From: Asticcacaulis sp. AC402
GTDB taxonomy: Bacteria > Pseudomonadota > Alphaproteobacteria > Caulobacterales > Caulobacteraceae
Assembly (NCBI RefSeq): GCF_000495835.1
Contig: NZ_AWGC01000004.1
Coordinates: forward strand, 62,001 to 126,000
Reading direction: 5' to 3'
Length of the DNA stretch: 64,000 nt
The notes under the pieces were generated by a model. That model saw only the letters and a program-made list of their open reading frames with translations. It was not told the DNA's origin and searched no databases. Shown here piece after piece: positions 26,390-35,885 of the stretch (position 1 is the first letter of the stretch; each line of letters begins with the position of its first letter). The position numbers and the translations under genes were made by a program.

Positions 26390-26447
26390 CTTTTCGTTAC
26401 GACAGCGACTTATTGCGCCCGGCACAGATTTTCAACTCCCGGCGCCG

Positions 26448-27236
26448 TTAAATCCGCGGGGCGGCCCCGATGATACCGGTCAGGCTGCCCAGGGCGCCTT
26501 TCAGCCGGATATCGTCCTCCTGGACAAAACCCAACAGCGAGAACAGCTTAAGCCCCTGCGCCGAACAGACCCAGTCAGCCGCAAAGCCGCGTTCGGCCAG
26601 GTCGTCGATGATGAGATTTTCGCGCTCGGCCGAGTCGCTGACCCAGAAGGTGATGTCGTCGCCGGTCGGCTCCGGCGTGATCGCCGCGACAGCAACAGCA
26701 TGTGGGCGCGTCCGAGATATCTCAGGCAAGGCGGCAATGATCCGTACCGATTTTTCCGCCAGCAGCCGCGCCCACCACGCACCACCGCGCGGGTCCAGGC
26801 TGAGTACCGAGATGTGGCATATGTCGCGCGCCGCGGCGATCGCCGCCGTCGCATCGTCGACATAGCCAAACGACGGCGCAAAACCGAAGCGCTCACGCGC
26901 CCACACCAGGACTTCGCGGCTGTGTTCCCTGGCGCTGAGGTTCAGGTGCAGGCCGCCGCGCGCCTGGCCCTGGATGCGCAGGTTTTCGGAAATCAACTCA
27001 CGCCAGATGCGCACCACCACCGAGTCCGAAGCCGCCTCACGCGGCATGGCCAGCAGCTTGCGGATCAGGATGGCTTCGCGGTCGGGTCGCAGCAGGGAGA
27101 CGGTATCGTTGCCGGCACCCTCGCGCGCTTTCGCTTCGCCGATGGCGCGGCCCAGGGCAGCGCGCGCATCGACCAGGCGCAAAAGTTCTGCATCCAGAGC
27201 GTCGATCTGCGCTCTTAAATCTGTCAGGGTCGTCAC
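26448..27236 (-). CDS. Chorismate mutase with C-terminal extension domain
   Basis: A 262-residue protein. The N-terminal 90 residues are an AroQ-type chorismate mutase: LRAQIDALDAELLRLVDARAALGRAIGEAK, then R..R....RLIR-like helices ending IWRELISENLRIQG. The remaining 170 residues form an alpha/beta domain (FGYVDDATAAIAAARDICHISVLSLD) shared by alphaproteobacterial chorismate mutases. That domain is not a recognisable prephenate dehydratase; the TRDF-type motif is missing. It rearranges chorismate to prephenate, and the adjacent aminotransferase fits this pathway. Confidence 0.85.
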   Translation of the reverse strand: MTTLTDLRAQIDALDAELLRLVDARAALGRAIGEAKAREGAGNDTVSLLRPDREAILIRKLLAMPREAASDSVVVRIWRELISENLRIQGQARGGLHLNLSAREHSREVLVWARERFGFAPSFGYVDDATAAIAAARDICHISVLSLDPRGGAWWARLLAEKSVRIIAALPEISRTRPHAVAVAAITPEPTGDDITFWVSDSAERENLIIDDLAERGFAADWVCSAQGLKLFSLLGFVQEDDIRLKGALGSLTGIIGAAPRI

Positions 27237-27402
27237 GGTCGCACTCGTCTTTTCAGTAGGCGCTGAAAAGGCAAGACCTTACGTCCTCACGCCGGCGTGA
27301 ACAAGCCGGCTTTACGCCCATACCGCCGCCATGGTCAGTCTATCGCGCAGATTTCAAAAAAATTGCACGCAATCGTAACCAGTTACGGCAAGTTCAGGCC
27401 AG

Positions 27403-27432
27403 ATCTAAGCCAAATCTAAGCCAAGTCTAAGG
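27403..27432. repeat. 11-bp tandem repeat at the end of the DUF2125 gene
   Basis: ATCTAAGCCAA occurs at 27403 and 27414, followed by a partial third copy (GTCTAAGG) that contains the TAG stop of the minus-strand DUF2125 gene. It is a small local duplication in the 190-base gap after chorismate mutase. Confidence 0.6.
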
Positions 27433-28476
27433 TAGAACCGGTGCATCTGAAACCTTCAGCGGCCCGATATAGGCGCCGCCGTCATGGAAATCGAGCGCGA
27501 ACTTCTGGGTCCCCTGTGTGGCCAGGGTCAGGTTGAGCAGCGGCTTGGCGATGGTCATATTCTCCGGCGAGATCAGCCGCAGCGCTCCCAGGACGTCAAT
27601 CGGATTGAAGGTCCCCTTCATTTCGATATTGGCCTTGCCCGTCAGATGGCCGTCAGGGTCCGCGGTGAGGCGGTCGCTGGTCAGCATAAGCTCGAGATCG
27701 CCGGCCGTCACCTGCGACGTGACACCGGTCGCCGTTCCGCCAGCCGCCGCCCATGCGCGCACCCCGCCGTTGAAGGCGGCATAGTGATTCAACCTGCCTT
27801 CGAGATGCAGGTTCATTGGTTTTTCGGGTGAAAAGTCGCCGATCAGGCTTTTTGGCTGGCCATGGGCGCCGCTCACTGTGACCAGAAAGTCGGCCGAGTC
27901 TGCCACGTCGAGCGTCGGACGAAGATAGGCATCGAACTTATCGGCTGTGGTAAAGGCGAAGGGCCGCGTCGGGTCGGACGGAGTCAATTTAACGTCGATG
28001 CCGACGATGGCGACATTGTAAATGGGCTTGAGCAGTCCTGAAACGCTGGCGCGCAGAGACCGACCGGTAACCTCGACCTTGCCATAATCGACGCCATCCA
28101 GACGGCCGCGATAGAGGGTCAGGCCCTGCGGCGCTACCATCACCCATTTGTCAAGCGCATAGGCATTGGCCTGGGCCTTAAGTTCCCTGGCACTGAAACC
28201 CTTGCCACTGGGCGCGATGACGGTGATGTTGTCAAAGGCGACATACATCTGGAAAGGATATCCGGTGACCTGACGGCGGTCGACCGTCGCCTGATAGCCC
28301 TGGGCGACCAATTGCGCCTGGTGGGCGGTAATGCGCTTGTCGACATCGTTGGCGACATAGAACCAGTAGCCAGTCCATCCCAGGGCCAGCAGGACAACGA
28401 TAACGATCGGCGCGAACAAACCGATGCGGCTGCGTCTTTTGGCGGGCCGGTTCAAGCTGATGTCGTCGTGTGCCAT
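27427..28476 (-). CDS. DUF2125 domain protein
   Basis: A 349-residue protein with a cytoplasmic basic N-terminus, one TM helix (IGLFAPIVIVVLLALGWTGYWFYVA) and a large periplasmic beta-rich region. The DUF2125 landmarks are LVAQGYQATVDRRQVTGYPFQMYVAFDNI near residues 60-88 and GDLELMLTSDRLTADPDGHLTGKANIEMKGTFNP later. Such proteins are common single-copy alphaproteobacterial envelope proteins of unknown role, with an AsmA-like repetitive beta structure. It lies upstream of the chorismate mutase gene on the same strand. Confidence 0.85.
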   Translation of the reverse strand: MAHDDISLNRPAKRRSRIGLFAPIVIVVLLALGWTGYWFYVANDVDKRITAHQAQLVAQGYQATVDRRQVTGYPFQMYVAFDNITVIAPSGKGFSARELKAQANAYALDKWVMVAPQGLTLYRGRLDGVDYGKVEVTGRSLRASVSGLLKPIYNVAIVGIDVKLTPSDPTRPFAFTTADKFDAYLRPTLDVADSADFLVTVSGAHGQPKSLIGDFSPEKPMNLHLEGRLNHYAAFNGGVRAWAAAGGTATGVTSQVTAGDLELMLTSDRLTADPDGHLTGKANIEMKGTFNPIDVLGALRLISPENMTIAKPLLNLTLATQGTQKFALDFHDGGAYIGPLKVSDAPVLP

Positions 28477-28570
28477 GGCGATCTCCTGTTAACCTTTGTC
28501 ATGCCAGACGCGGAGGCGCTTGGGAACCGGTGACGGCGCAAAAAAGCGATGCGGAATTACCGGACAGACA

Positions 28571-28963
28571 TTACCTTCTATAAGGCCAGTGCTCCGGATG
28601 AGCGGCCAGAAACTCCAGAAAGCGTTGCGCCGCCGCCTTTACGCCGGGCCCGATGACACCATCGTCCATCCCCCGCTTCAGGTAGTCCGCAAACTCAGAC
28701 GTCCTTATTCGGTCAAGGTCATATTGGACCAGTTCGCCAACAAGAATACGCTGGCAAAGCGTTTCGAACTTCAGGAAGAAGCTCTCTGTGTCTTCTCCAA
28801 GAAACAGGCCGTCCAACTGCACGAACGTCCACACGTTATCGAGATCATCTTCATTTAGCGGCGAATAGTGCTCGATCATCAACGCGACTACCGGGTTCAC
28901 ATCCGATGGCATGATTTCCAGTTTGGGCGCGTCCAACGGTCCGAGTTTAAGGTACGGAATCAT
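28571..28963 (-). CDS. Hypothetical soluble protein
   Basis: A 130-residue acidic, mostly helical protein (VNPVVALMIEHYSPLNEDDLDNVWTF, TSEFADYLKRGMDDG, AAAQRFLEFLAAHPEHWPYRR). No signal, TM segment or recognised motif. It lies between DUF2125 and an R1 repeat, with slightly lower GC than its neighbours. Its compact, charged composition suggests a real gene. Confidence 0.6.
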   Translation of the reverse strand: MIPYLKLGPLDAPKLEIMPSDVNPVVALMIEHYSPLNEDDLDNVWTFVQLDGLFLGEDTESFFLKFETLCQRILVGELVQYDLDRIRTSEFADYLKRGMDDGVIGPGVKAAAQRFLEFLAAHPEHWPYRR

Positions 28964-29011
28964 GTGTCGCCTTTACCGAACGGCTGGCAAACCCGCCTTG
29001 CCATACCAGAC

Positions 29012-29177
29012 TTATACCAAGCCTCATAAAGAATGGCGCTTGGTATTCGTTTTTTTCAGCTCAAGCGCCGGACTAGGCGCCCCCCATGGCTCCTCGCAAA
29101 AGCTCGGGCGCCCAAAGAACGTTCTCTGGCGCGCTTGCCAACCCACGATGAGTCAAGATTTTCGCGGGTTGGTATTA
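29012..29177 (+). repeat. Dispersed repeat R1, copy 3
   Basis: This 166-base copy has both ends (TTATACCAAGCC and GGGTTGGTATTA). It differs from copy 2 by only a few substitutions. It is followed within 10 bases by an R3-type element, the same R1-R3 order seen at 23857-24049. The gap between the hypothetical gene and the helicase (28964-29327) is made almost entirely of these two repeats and holds no gene. Confidence 0.9.
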
Positions 29178-29185
29178 AAGCAAAA

Positions 29186-29321
29186 TTCCCGAAGAAAGTC
29201 GCCCCACCACCACATCTCACGCGCTGGTGGCCTTCGGTCTGGCTCGCTCGTGCGGTCCTTCGCTTGCAGGAGCCGTACTCCGGCGACGCTCACCCCACGC
29301 GAAGAGCGCGGGGAGGTATAG
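29186..29321 (-). repeat. Dispersed repeat R3, shortened copy
   Basis: On the minus strand it begins TATACCTCCCCGCGCTCTTC, passes GGAGTACGGCTCCTG and ends GTGGTGGTGGGGCGACTTTC. It is homologous to the first two thirds of the element at 56254-56490. It ends 6 bases downstream of the helicase stop codon. Confidence 0.85.
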
Positions 29322-29327
29322 GGAAAG

Positions 29328-32294
29328 CTATTCCGCTTCCGCCGATGCAGGTACACCGGGTTCGCCGTGCAGGAATTTCCCCACCGACTCGAGCGCTTCG
29401 GCGAGCGTACAGCGCTGCACCACCACCCCTTCCGGCAAGCTCGAAAACAACCGCGTTGGCGCCGCCGAATCCAGCATCACAAACACGCCCCGGTCATCCG
29501 CCTTGCGGATCAAACGCCCGAAGGCTTGCGCCAGCTTGGCCCGGGTCAAAGCATCGTCGTACAGCTTATTGCCGAAATGCTTGCGCCGGGCACGGTGCAG
29601 GCAATCCGGTCGCGGCCACGGAATCCGGTCGAAGGCAATCAGCCGCAGCGCCTGGCCAGGGACATCGACGCCATCGCGCACCGCATCCGTGCCCAGCAAA
29701 CACGAATGGTGCTCGCTGCGGAAGACGCTGATCAGGTCCGACACGTCCAGAGGATCAACATGCTGGGCATACAGCGAAATCCCCGCCTCGCTGAGCGGCC
29801 GGTTGATCTGCTCATACACAAGTTTCAGCCGGCGAATGGCCGTGAACAGGCCCAGACCGCCGCCCTTCGACGCCTTGAACAAAGCCTCCATCGCCGCACC
29901 GACAGCGCGTGGATCTTCGCGACTCAGGTCGGTAATGACGAACAGTCTCGCCTGGCGGGCATAGTCGAAAGGCGAGGCGATCCGTGCCGTCTTTGCGCCC
30001 ATCACGAGGTGATTGGCGCCGGTGCGCTGTTTGGCCAGGGCAAAGCGGTCGGTATCGCTGTCGCCCATGCCCTGGCCTACGCCGTCACTAAGGGTCGCCG
30101 AAGCGACCAGCACGCCATGGGCCGGCTTGAGGACGAACTCCGCCAGCGGCAGACTAGGGTCGACATAGTGGCGGTTCAAGGTGACATCGACCACCTTGCC
30201 GCGCAGGACCTCTGTCGAGAACCAGTCGATGGTGTGTGCCGTACCGTCGTCGTCGACGATATCGCCAGCCTCGAGCGCCAGGTGCTGCAGCAGAGAACGC
30301 CACGCCGGCAACACCAGCCGCGCCCGCCGTTCGAGCCCACGCAGGGCGCCTTCGATACGTATCCGATCGGCCTGTTCCAATTCGGCGCCCTCTCCCAGCC
30401 TATCCTCCAGGGCCCGCACAAGCGCCAGCAGCGGGGCCTCGATCCCGGCCAGGGCGCGCGCCGCCAGCTTGGCCGCCACCGCAACGCCTTCGATACAGGG
30501 ATGGGCCTCGCATTCGCCACTCTGATCGGCATCGGGCGAGAATCGCGACCGCAACCGCGCCTCGCCCTGGCGGATGTCGATTTGACTATAGACCTGGACC
30601 AGCAGAGCCTCGATCGGGCCGATCGGATCCAACCCGCCGCCCGACTGGGTGCGAACACCGAGGCGTTGGGAGAAACCGTCGGCTGGCAGGACATGGGCCG
30701 CGCGGATCAGTTCCTTCATTGCCGTCTGGGCTGTCTCCTGACCGGCGATCAGGTCGCCCAACCGCGCCTCCAGGCCACGTCCGCGCCGCGATCGCCCCTC
30801 ATTGCCGCGGATCCACCGCCGCAGCTCATAGGCTTCCAACCCCGACAGCCGCGTGGCAAAGGCGCTGTCGGCAGCCTCAAAAACGTGGTGGCCTTCGTCG
30901 AAGACCAGGCGCGCCAGGGCCGGCGCGTCGGCGTCGGCCGGCACATCCTCGCCGTTCATTTCCGCCTTAAGTTGCGCCCGAGCCGTGTCGCGCATGTCAT
31001 AGGCCGCCTGGGCCATGACCAGGGCGTGGTTGGCGATGACCAGAGACGCCGACTTGGCCTTGCGCACCGACTTTTCAATGAAGCAGACGCGGTAGTGCGG
31101 GCAGGCGGCATAGGTGCATTCGCCACGGCGGTCGACCAGGCTGTGCGGTGTCAGGGTCTGGAACACCTGGGCCGGTGTGCCGGGCGGCAGCAGCGACGGC
31201 AACCAGGTCGGAAAATCGCCACTCAGGATATCGCCATCGCGCGAATACATCGCCCAGCGCGCCATCAGCACCGCCATGATCAGCTCCGGGGCGCTATGCA
31301 GGCCAGCCAGCCGCTCCTGGAAATTCAGCAGGCAGAGATAGTTTTCGCGCCCCTTGCGCACGACCACCTTATCGGCGCGTTCGGCGGCGCTGTCGAACAA
31401 GGCCCGCGTATCATGATGGATCTGTTTCTGCAGTGCCTTGGTATAGGTCGAAATCCACACCTGGCCCTGGGCCTTTTCCGCCCAGGCATGGGCTGGCGCC
31501 AGGTAGCCGAGGGTCTTGCCGACGCCGGTTCCGGCCTCCAGCAGCCACATATTGGGCTGATCCTTCATCCATTTTGGCGCGAAGATTTCCCGCGCCTTAA
31601 GCGCGAAGTCGAGCTGCTCCGGTCTTCGTTCATCGAGGCCGGCGCGCTGCAGGCCACGGCCGAGATGCTGGGCAACCTCCTCTTCCGACATGGCGACGGC
31701 GCGCGCCTGGCCTTCCGGCGGCTGGTCCTCCCATTCCTCCAGCAGAGACCAGATGTCGAGCGCCGGCGGCGCCACATAGTCGGCCGGCATGGAGGTATGG
31801 TCCAGTACCGCCTGGACCAGCGGCGCCCATACCCAGCCCTGGCGGTCCATCAACTTGACCCCCGACTGGGCGGCCAGGCGGAAGCCGAGCGGCGACGCCC
31901 GCAACTCTTCGCACAGATCGAGAATGACCTGGACCAGGATGCGCGCCTGATCTTCAGGTGTTTCGGGTTCGATGTGACCACAGGCCAGGGCCAGGCCCGC
32001 CGCCGACGGGGCGCAGAACTGGGCCGGGCGGATAAAGGCGTATAGCTCCAACACGTCGAAATGGCGGGCTTCGCGTGACTGGCGGTTGCCGAACAGGCGG
32101 GTGCGCACCAGCGGCGCATTGGCGATGATCAGAGCTTCGCGGCCCCACAGTTCGCGCAGCTCCGGCAGGGCAATCACCCGGCCGCCTTCCGGGCCAACGA
32201 CGAAGGCGCGCGCCGGCGTCAGCCCCAGGGCATGGGACGGAGTCAGGTCACGCCATGGCGGCGCGGCAACGGGATCGGATGGCAGGTCACTCAC
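29328..32294 (-). CDS. DinG-like ATP-dependent DNA helicase (XPD family)
   Basis: A 988-residue superfamily 2 helicase. Walker A EAGTGVGKT lies near residue 252 and the DEGH box (VFDEGHHVFEAA) near 464. Between them, four Cys positions (NYLC, then CTYAAC-PHYRVC) form the iron-sulfur cluster of XPD/DinG enzymes. The C-terminal motor domain has GLFTAIRRL, LLGTDAVRDGVDVPG and the QAFGRLIRKADDRGVFVMLD motif VI. The first 200 residues hold an additional N-terminal domain, seen in alphaproteobacterial DinG-like proteins. A role in unwinding damaged or structured DNA is likely. Confidence 0.9.
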   Translation of the reverse strand: MSDLPSDPVAAPPWRDLTPSHALGLTPARAFVVGPEGGRVIALPELRELWGREALIIANAPLVRTRLFGNRQSREARHFDVLELYAFIRPAQFCAPSAAGLALACGHIEPETPEDQARILVQVILDLCEELRASPLGFRLAAQSGVKLMDRQGWVWAPLVQAVLDHTSMPADYVAPPALDIWSLLEEWEDQPPEGQARAVAMSEEEVAQHLGRGLQRAGLDERRPEQLDFALKAREIFAPKWMKDQPNMWLLEAGTGVGKTLGYLAPAHAWAEKAQGQVWISTYTKALQKQIHHDTRALFDSAAERADKVVVRKGRENYLCLLNFQERLAGLHSAPELIMAVLMARWAMYSRDGDILSGDFPTWLPSLLPPGTPAQVFQTLTPHSLVDRRGECTYAACPHYRVCFIEKSVRKAKSASLVIANHALVMAQAAYDMRDTARAQLKAEMNGEDVPADADAPALARLVFDEGHHVFEAADSAFATRLSGLEAYELRRWIRGNEGRSRRGRGLEARLGDLIAGQETAQTAMKELIRAAHVLPADGFSQRLGVRTQSGGGLDPIGPIEALLVQVYSQIDIRQGEARLRSRFSPDADQSGECEAHPCIEGVAVAAKLAARALAGIEAPLLALVRALEDRLGEGAELEQADRIRIEGALRGLERRARLVLPAWRSLLQHLALEAGDIVDDDGTAHTIDWFSTEVLRGKVVDVTLNRHYVDPSLPLAEFVLKPAHGVLVASATLSDGVGQGMGDSDTDRFALAKQRTGANHLVMGAKTARIASPFDYARQARLFVITDLSREDPRAVGAAMEALFKASKGGGLGLFTAIRRLKLVYEQINRPLSEAGISLYAQHVDPLDVSDLISVFRSEHHSCLLGTDAVRDGVDVPGQALRLIAFDRIPWPRPDCLHRARRKHFGNKLYDDALTRAKLAQAFGRLIRKADDRGVFVMLDSAAPTRLFSSLPEGVVVQRCTLAEALESVGKFLHGEPGVPASAEAE

Positions 32295-32358
32295 TGTGTT
32301 AACCTACGCCATGGCGTCTGCCACGACAACGGCTTTCCGATGAGGCTAGCTCTGGGGG

Positions 32359-35300
32359 CTAGCTCTGGGGGCCAGCGCTGGCCGGGAGAGGCGGAGCGTC
32401 GTCGGTAATCGGCGTGAAGCTGGCTATCGCCGTCTCTGCGCGTTGCAACTGGGATTCGCTCAGTTGCGCCCGCAAGCGGTCAGCAGCGGTGCGCGCCTCC
32501 GCCGCATTGCGCGGATTGCTGTCATCCCGCGCTGCCAGGGCATACCACTTGTAGGACTCGGTGGGATTCAGGGCAACACCGACGCCATTTTCATGCAAAA
32601 TGCCGAGATTGAACTGGCTGTCCGGCTGGCCGCGCAACGCTGCCTGGCGGAACCACATGGCCGCCGTGCTGCGGTCCTGGGCCCCGCCCTCACCGTTATA
32701 ATACTGCAGACCCAGAGAATACATGGCCTCGCTGATTCCGCCTTCGGCGGCACGGCGCATCCACTTGCGCTTCTCAGCCTTGTCCGGTTTGACGAAGCCA
32801 GCATATTCCTTCTCGCCGCCATAGATCTGGCCCAGGCGATATTGCGCCGGGGCGTAGCCCTGGCCGGCGACCTCTTTCAAAACCTCAACAGCACCGGGTT
32901 TGCGGGCTTCGACTTGCTGAATGGCCAGATCGTAGCGTGTCGCCAGGTTCCGCTGGTTCTGGGTATCCTCAGCTTCGGTCTCAGGTGTCAGGACGGCCGC
33001 GACAATGGGCGTATCCTCGACATTCTTGTCCTGCGGGCTATCCTGGTCGACCTGCTCCCACACCAAGGCCGTTCCGCCGATGCCACCGGCGACCAGCAGT
33101 ACGGCGCCGATCGCGACTGATGACGCCTTGAAGGCCTTCATCAGCGTGCTCTCGCCACCCGTCTTGGGCTTTGGGGCACGCGATTGCGCTGCGCTGATCC
33201 GCGAGGCGCCGGCACGCAGACCGCCCAACGGCTTATCGTCGGCTTCAATGCTGGCGCGAACGGCAGCCCGGGCCGCCGCCAGGGCGTCGCGAGTCGACAC
33301 CGATACAGCGGCATCGTCGTCGTCATGGTCGAATGCCGAGGCCTGAACCTGAGGCGTCTGAACCTGATGCGCCTGAACCTTAGACGTCTGGGCGGCATAG
33401 GACTGCCCACGTGGCGCCGTCTTGCGAGCGGTATCGATGTCGGCAAAGGGATCGTGGTCGTCCCCTTCGGTCAAAGGATCGCCGCTCGGGCGGACTTCGA
33501 CCGGATGCGCATCCAGCGCCTGCGCGCGCAGGGCGGCCTGCGGCGGCTGGTTGCGCTGGCGCAGGGGCGAATTCATGAGTTCGGCGCTGAAGTCCTCTTC
33601 ATCACCGTCTTCGAACGGATCGAACTCCGGCGTAAAGTCCGTCACCGAGCTGAGCAGCCGGCCGGTGAGGTCCACCTTGTCTTCGCTGATCGCTGCCCGG
33701 ACGGACCCAAGCCCCGAGGTCCGAGCCGAATCCAGCTTTTCGTCCTCGAAACCGCCGGAAAACTGGGCGAACGGCCTGGTTTCGATGTCGACCGCCGGGG
33801 CGGCCACCGGGCTCACTGCGGGAGCAGGCGCGGCGAAAGGACTGGTAGAGAAAGGACTGGCCGGGAAAGGACTGGGTAGGTCTTCACGCGCCGGAGTCGG
33901 CGCTGGCTTGGCGACGGCCTCATTGAGCAGGGTTTGCTTCTGGACATGGGCCAGCTTCTGGTCGATGCGGCCGCGCGCCTCTTCCAGCAGCTTGGCCGTG
34001 CGTTCTTCACTCTGGCGGATACGCTCGGCCAGGTCGTTGCGCGACAGGTCGCGCTGCTGCTCGAACTCCTGGCCGATGCCCGTCAGCACCTGGGTGGTCC
34101 GGCGCTCGGTGTCCTGGAGCTTGGCAGTCAGCCGTTCGGAAATACGGGCAATCTCTCCACCCAGGCGTTCCAAAGCCTGGGCGTGACTGGATTCGGTGCG
34201 GGAGGCGCGAGTCTCGACGGTTTCAGCAACGCGCGTCACCTCGGCACCAAGACGGGTCAGGCCCGAGGAATTGGCTTCCTCGACGCTCTTGACGCGGCGG
34301 TCAAAAGTTCCGGCCATGCGGACGATTTCCTGGCCCATACGCTCCAGCGCAGCGGCCTGGCGGCGTTCGACCTGTTCCAAACGGGCTTCGAACCGGCCGA
34401 CGGCCGCCTCGATGCCGTCCTTGCCCGCCGTGTTGAGGACGCCCAGCAGTTCCTGACGGTTTTCCTCGACGCGGCGCGACAGTTCGGAGGCCAGTTGGGT
34501 CAGCGAGCGGGCGGCTTCCGGATCGGAAACATCGCCGCGTTCTTCGGCACGCGACAGCCGGCCTTCGAGATTGCGGAAAGCGTTCTCCAGCGTCTTGATG
34601 GCACCGGAGGTCTGGGCCTCAGCGGCTTCCAGCCGTTCGGCCATACGCGAGACAACCTTGTCGATCGCGCCCTGGGCGGCGCGTTCGGGGTCGCGGGTCT
34701 CCATCTGGGCCAGGCGGTGCGACAGGGTGACCATGTCGGTGCGGATGTCCTTGACCGTCTCGCGGGTCCGAACGTCGCCTTCATAGAGCTGGTTCGCGAG
34801 CTTGCCCAGCGCACCCTCAACGGCCTTGACCGTCTCAATGGTCTGGTTGCTTTTCAGCCCGGCCTCGATCCTGGCCATCCGTTCGCGCTCTTCGCGGACA
34901 TGGCCAGAGAGACCCTCCAACCGCTCGGCCTGGGCGCCGATCAGGCGCTCGGCCTGGCCGAGACGTTCAGCGAACAGGTCATGGTCCTGCTCCGTGCGGC
35001 GGCGGTCTTCTTCCAGGCGCAGACGGTCTTCCTCGATCCGGCGGCGATCTTCCTCGCTGCGGCGACGATCTTCTTCACTACGACGCGCCAACTGTTCGAA
35101 TGAGGACAGCACCTCCTGCGACTGCTCATCCAGGCGGCCGTGCAGTTCTTCACGCGTCTGACTGGTGACCGCTTCAAGGGCCGCTTCAGAGCGTTCGAGT
35201 CGGCCCAGCAAGGACTCGACCGCGTTCGACACGCTGCGCACAGCACTGGCCGAACGGGTTTCGGACGATTCGATGCGCGAACCCAGACCTTCCAGAGCGC

Positions 35301-35883
35301 GGGCGACGCGGCCGAGATCGTCGGATGCGGCAGCGTAGTTCTGATCTTCGTAAGGGTCGGCGCGCGGACGATCGGTAAAGATCGAGTTGCGGCGCAGGTC
35401 GCGTGACGACAGAGGTGGGGCGCTTTGGGGTGGCGCGCTTTGGAGTGGGGCGGCTTTAGGTTGGGCAGATTGGTATCGGGGCGCCGCCGAATAGGACCCG
35501 GGACGCGCCTCTGGTCGCGATTCGGGCCGCAACTCGGGGCGTTTCATCCGAGGCGCTTCGTCGGCATAAACGGCTTCGCGATAGACATGAGCCGGGCGGC
35601 GGCTGCGCGGCGCAAACCGCGCCTCTTCCTCGTAATCGTCGTCGGCCTCTTCCTCGTCATAGGCGGCTTCGGGAATCCGGCGCTGGAGGGGGCGGGCCGC
35701 TGGAGCGGGACGTTCGTGACGCTCACGTTCCTGACTGATCAGGGCACCGACATCCTCGCCCTGGAGGATCATCTGGTTGAGCCACTCCCCAAGCGTCATG
35801 CCGGATCGGCGCGCCAAGTCCTTGGCGACTTCTCGCGCCTTGGCGTCGATGCCTTTAACACTCCAAGGTGCGTTCGCGCTCAT
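32359..35883 (-). CDS. podJ: PodJ-like polar localization scaffold with Sel1 repeats
   Basis: A 1174-residue protein. The start WSVKGIDAKAREVAKDLARRSGMTLGEWLNQMI is the conserved N-terminus of alphaproteobacterial PodJ proteins. Residues 60-185 are disordered and Pro/Arg-rich. About 200-660 form long coiled coils, including near-perfect RRSEEDRR/RRIEEDRL heptads near 275-300. About 660-915 are acidic and disordered. One TM helix lies near 918-940 (SSVAIGAVLLVAGGIGGTALVW), then a periplasmic part with three to four Sel1 repeats (about 1000-1130). C. crescentus PodJ ends in a peptidoglycan-binding domain that I do not see here. PodJ organises the flagellated pole and holdfast/pilus assembly. 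ATG 35883 fits the family N-terminus. Confidence 0.72.
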   Translation of the reverse strand: MSANAPWSVKGIDAKAREVAKDLARRSGMTLGEWLNQMILQGEDVGALISQERERHERPAPAARPLQRRIPEAAYDEEEADDDYEEEARFAPRSRRPAHVYREAVYADEAPRMKRPELRPESRPEARPGSYSAAPRYQSAQPKAAPLQSAPPQSAPPLSSRDLRRNSIFTDRPRADPYEDQNYAAASDDLGRVARALEGLGSRIESSETRSASAVRSVSNAVESLLGRLERSEAALEAVTSQTREELHGRLDEQSQEVLSSFEQLARRSEEDRRRSEEDRRRIEEDRLRLEEDRRRTEQDHDLFAERLGQAERLIGAQAERLEGLSGHVREERERMARIEAGLKSNQTIETVKAVEGALGKLANQLYEGDVRTRETVKDIRTDMVTLSHRLAQMETRDPERAAQGAIDKVVSRMAERLEAAEAQTSGAIKTLENAFRNLEGRLSRAEERGDVSDPEAARSLTQLASELSRRVEENRQELLGVLNTAGKDGIEAAVGRFEARLEQVERRQAAALERMGQEIVRMAGTFDRRVKSVEEANSSGLTRLGAEVTRVAETVETRASRTESSHAQALERLGGEIARISERLTAKLQDTERRTTQVLTGIGQEFEQQRDLSRNDLAERIRQSEERTAKLLEEARGRIDQKLAHVQKQTLLNEAVAKPAPTPAREDLPSPFPASPFSTSPFAAPAPAVSPVAAPAVDIETRPFAQFSGGFEDEKLDSARTSGLGSVRAAISEDKVDLTGRLLSSVTDFTPEFDPFEDGDEEDFSAELMNSPLRQRNQPPQAALRAQALDAHPVEVRPSGDPLTEGDDHDPFADIDTARKTAPRGQSYAAQTSKVQAHQVQTPQVQASAFDHDDDDAAVSVSTRDALAAARAAVRASIEADDKPLGGLRAGASRISAAQSRAPKPKTGGESTLMKAFKASSVAIGAVLLVAGGIGGTALVWEQVDQDSPQDKNVEDTPIVAAVLTPETEAEDTQNQRNLATRYDLAIQQVEARKPGAVEVLKEVAGQGYAPAQYRLGQIYGGEKEYAGFVKPDKAEKRKWMRRAAEGGISEAMYSLGLQYYNGEGGAQDRSTAAMWFRQAALRGQPDSQFNLGILHENGVGVALNPTESYKWYALAARDDSNPRNAAEARTAADRLRAQLSESQLQRAETAIASFTPITDDAPPLPASAGPQS

Positions 35884-35885
35884 GC

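Noticed and set aside
29367-32045. An open frame of 892 codons antisense to the helicase gene
   Set aside because: It mirrors the codon pattern of a high-GC gene on the other strand. Its translation is rich in Arg/Gln/His with no domain, whereas the minus strand encodes a complete helicase.
33934-35103. A 389-codon plus-strand frame opposite the PodJ-like gene
   Set aside because: Antisense shadow of heptad-repeat codons; the minus-strand protein has the conserved N-terminus and TM/Sel1 domains.
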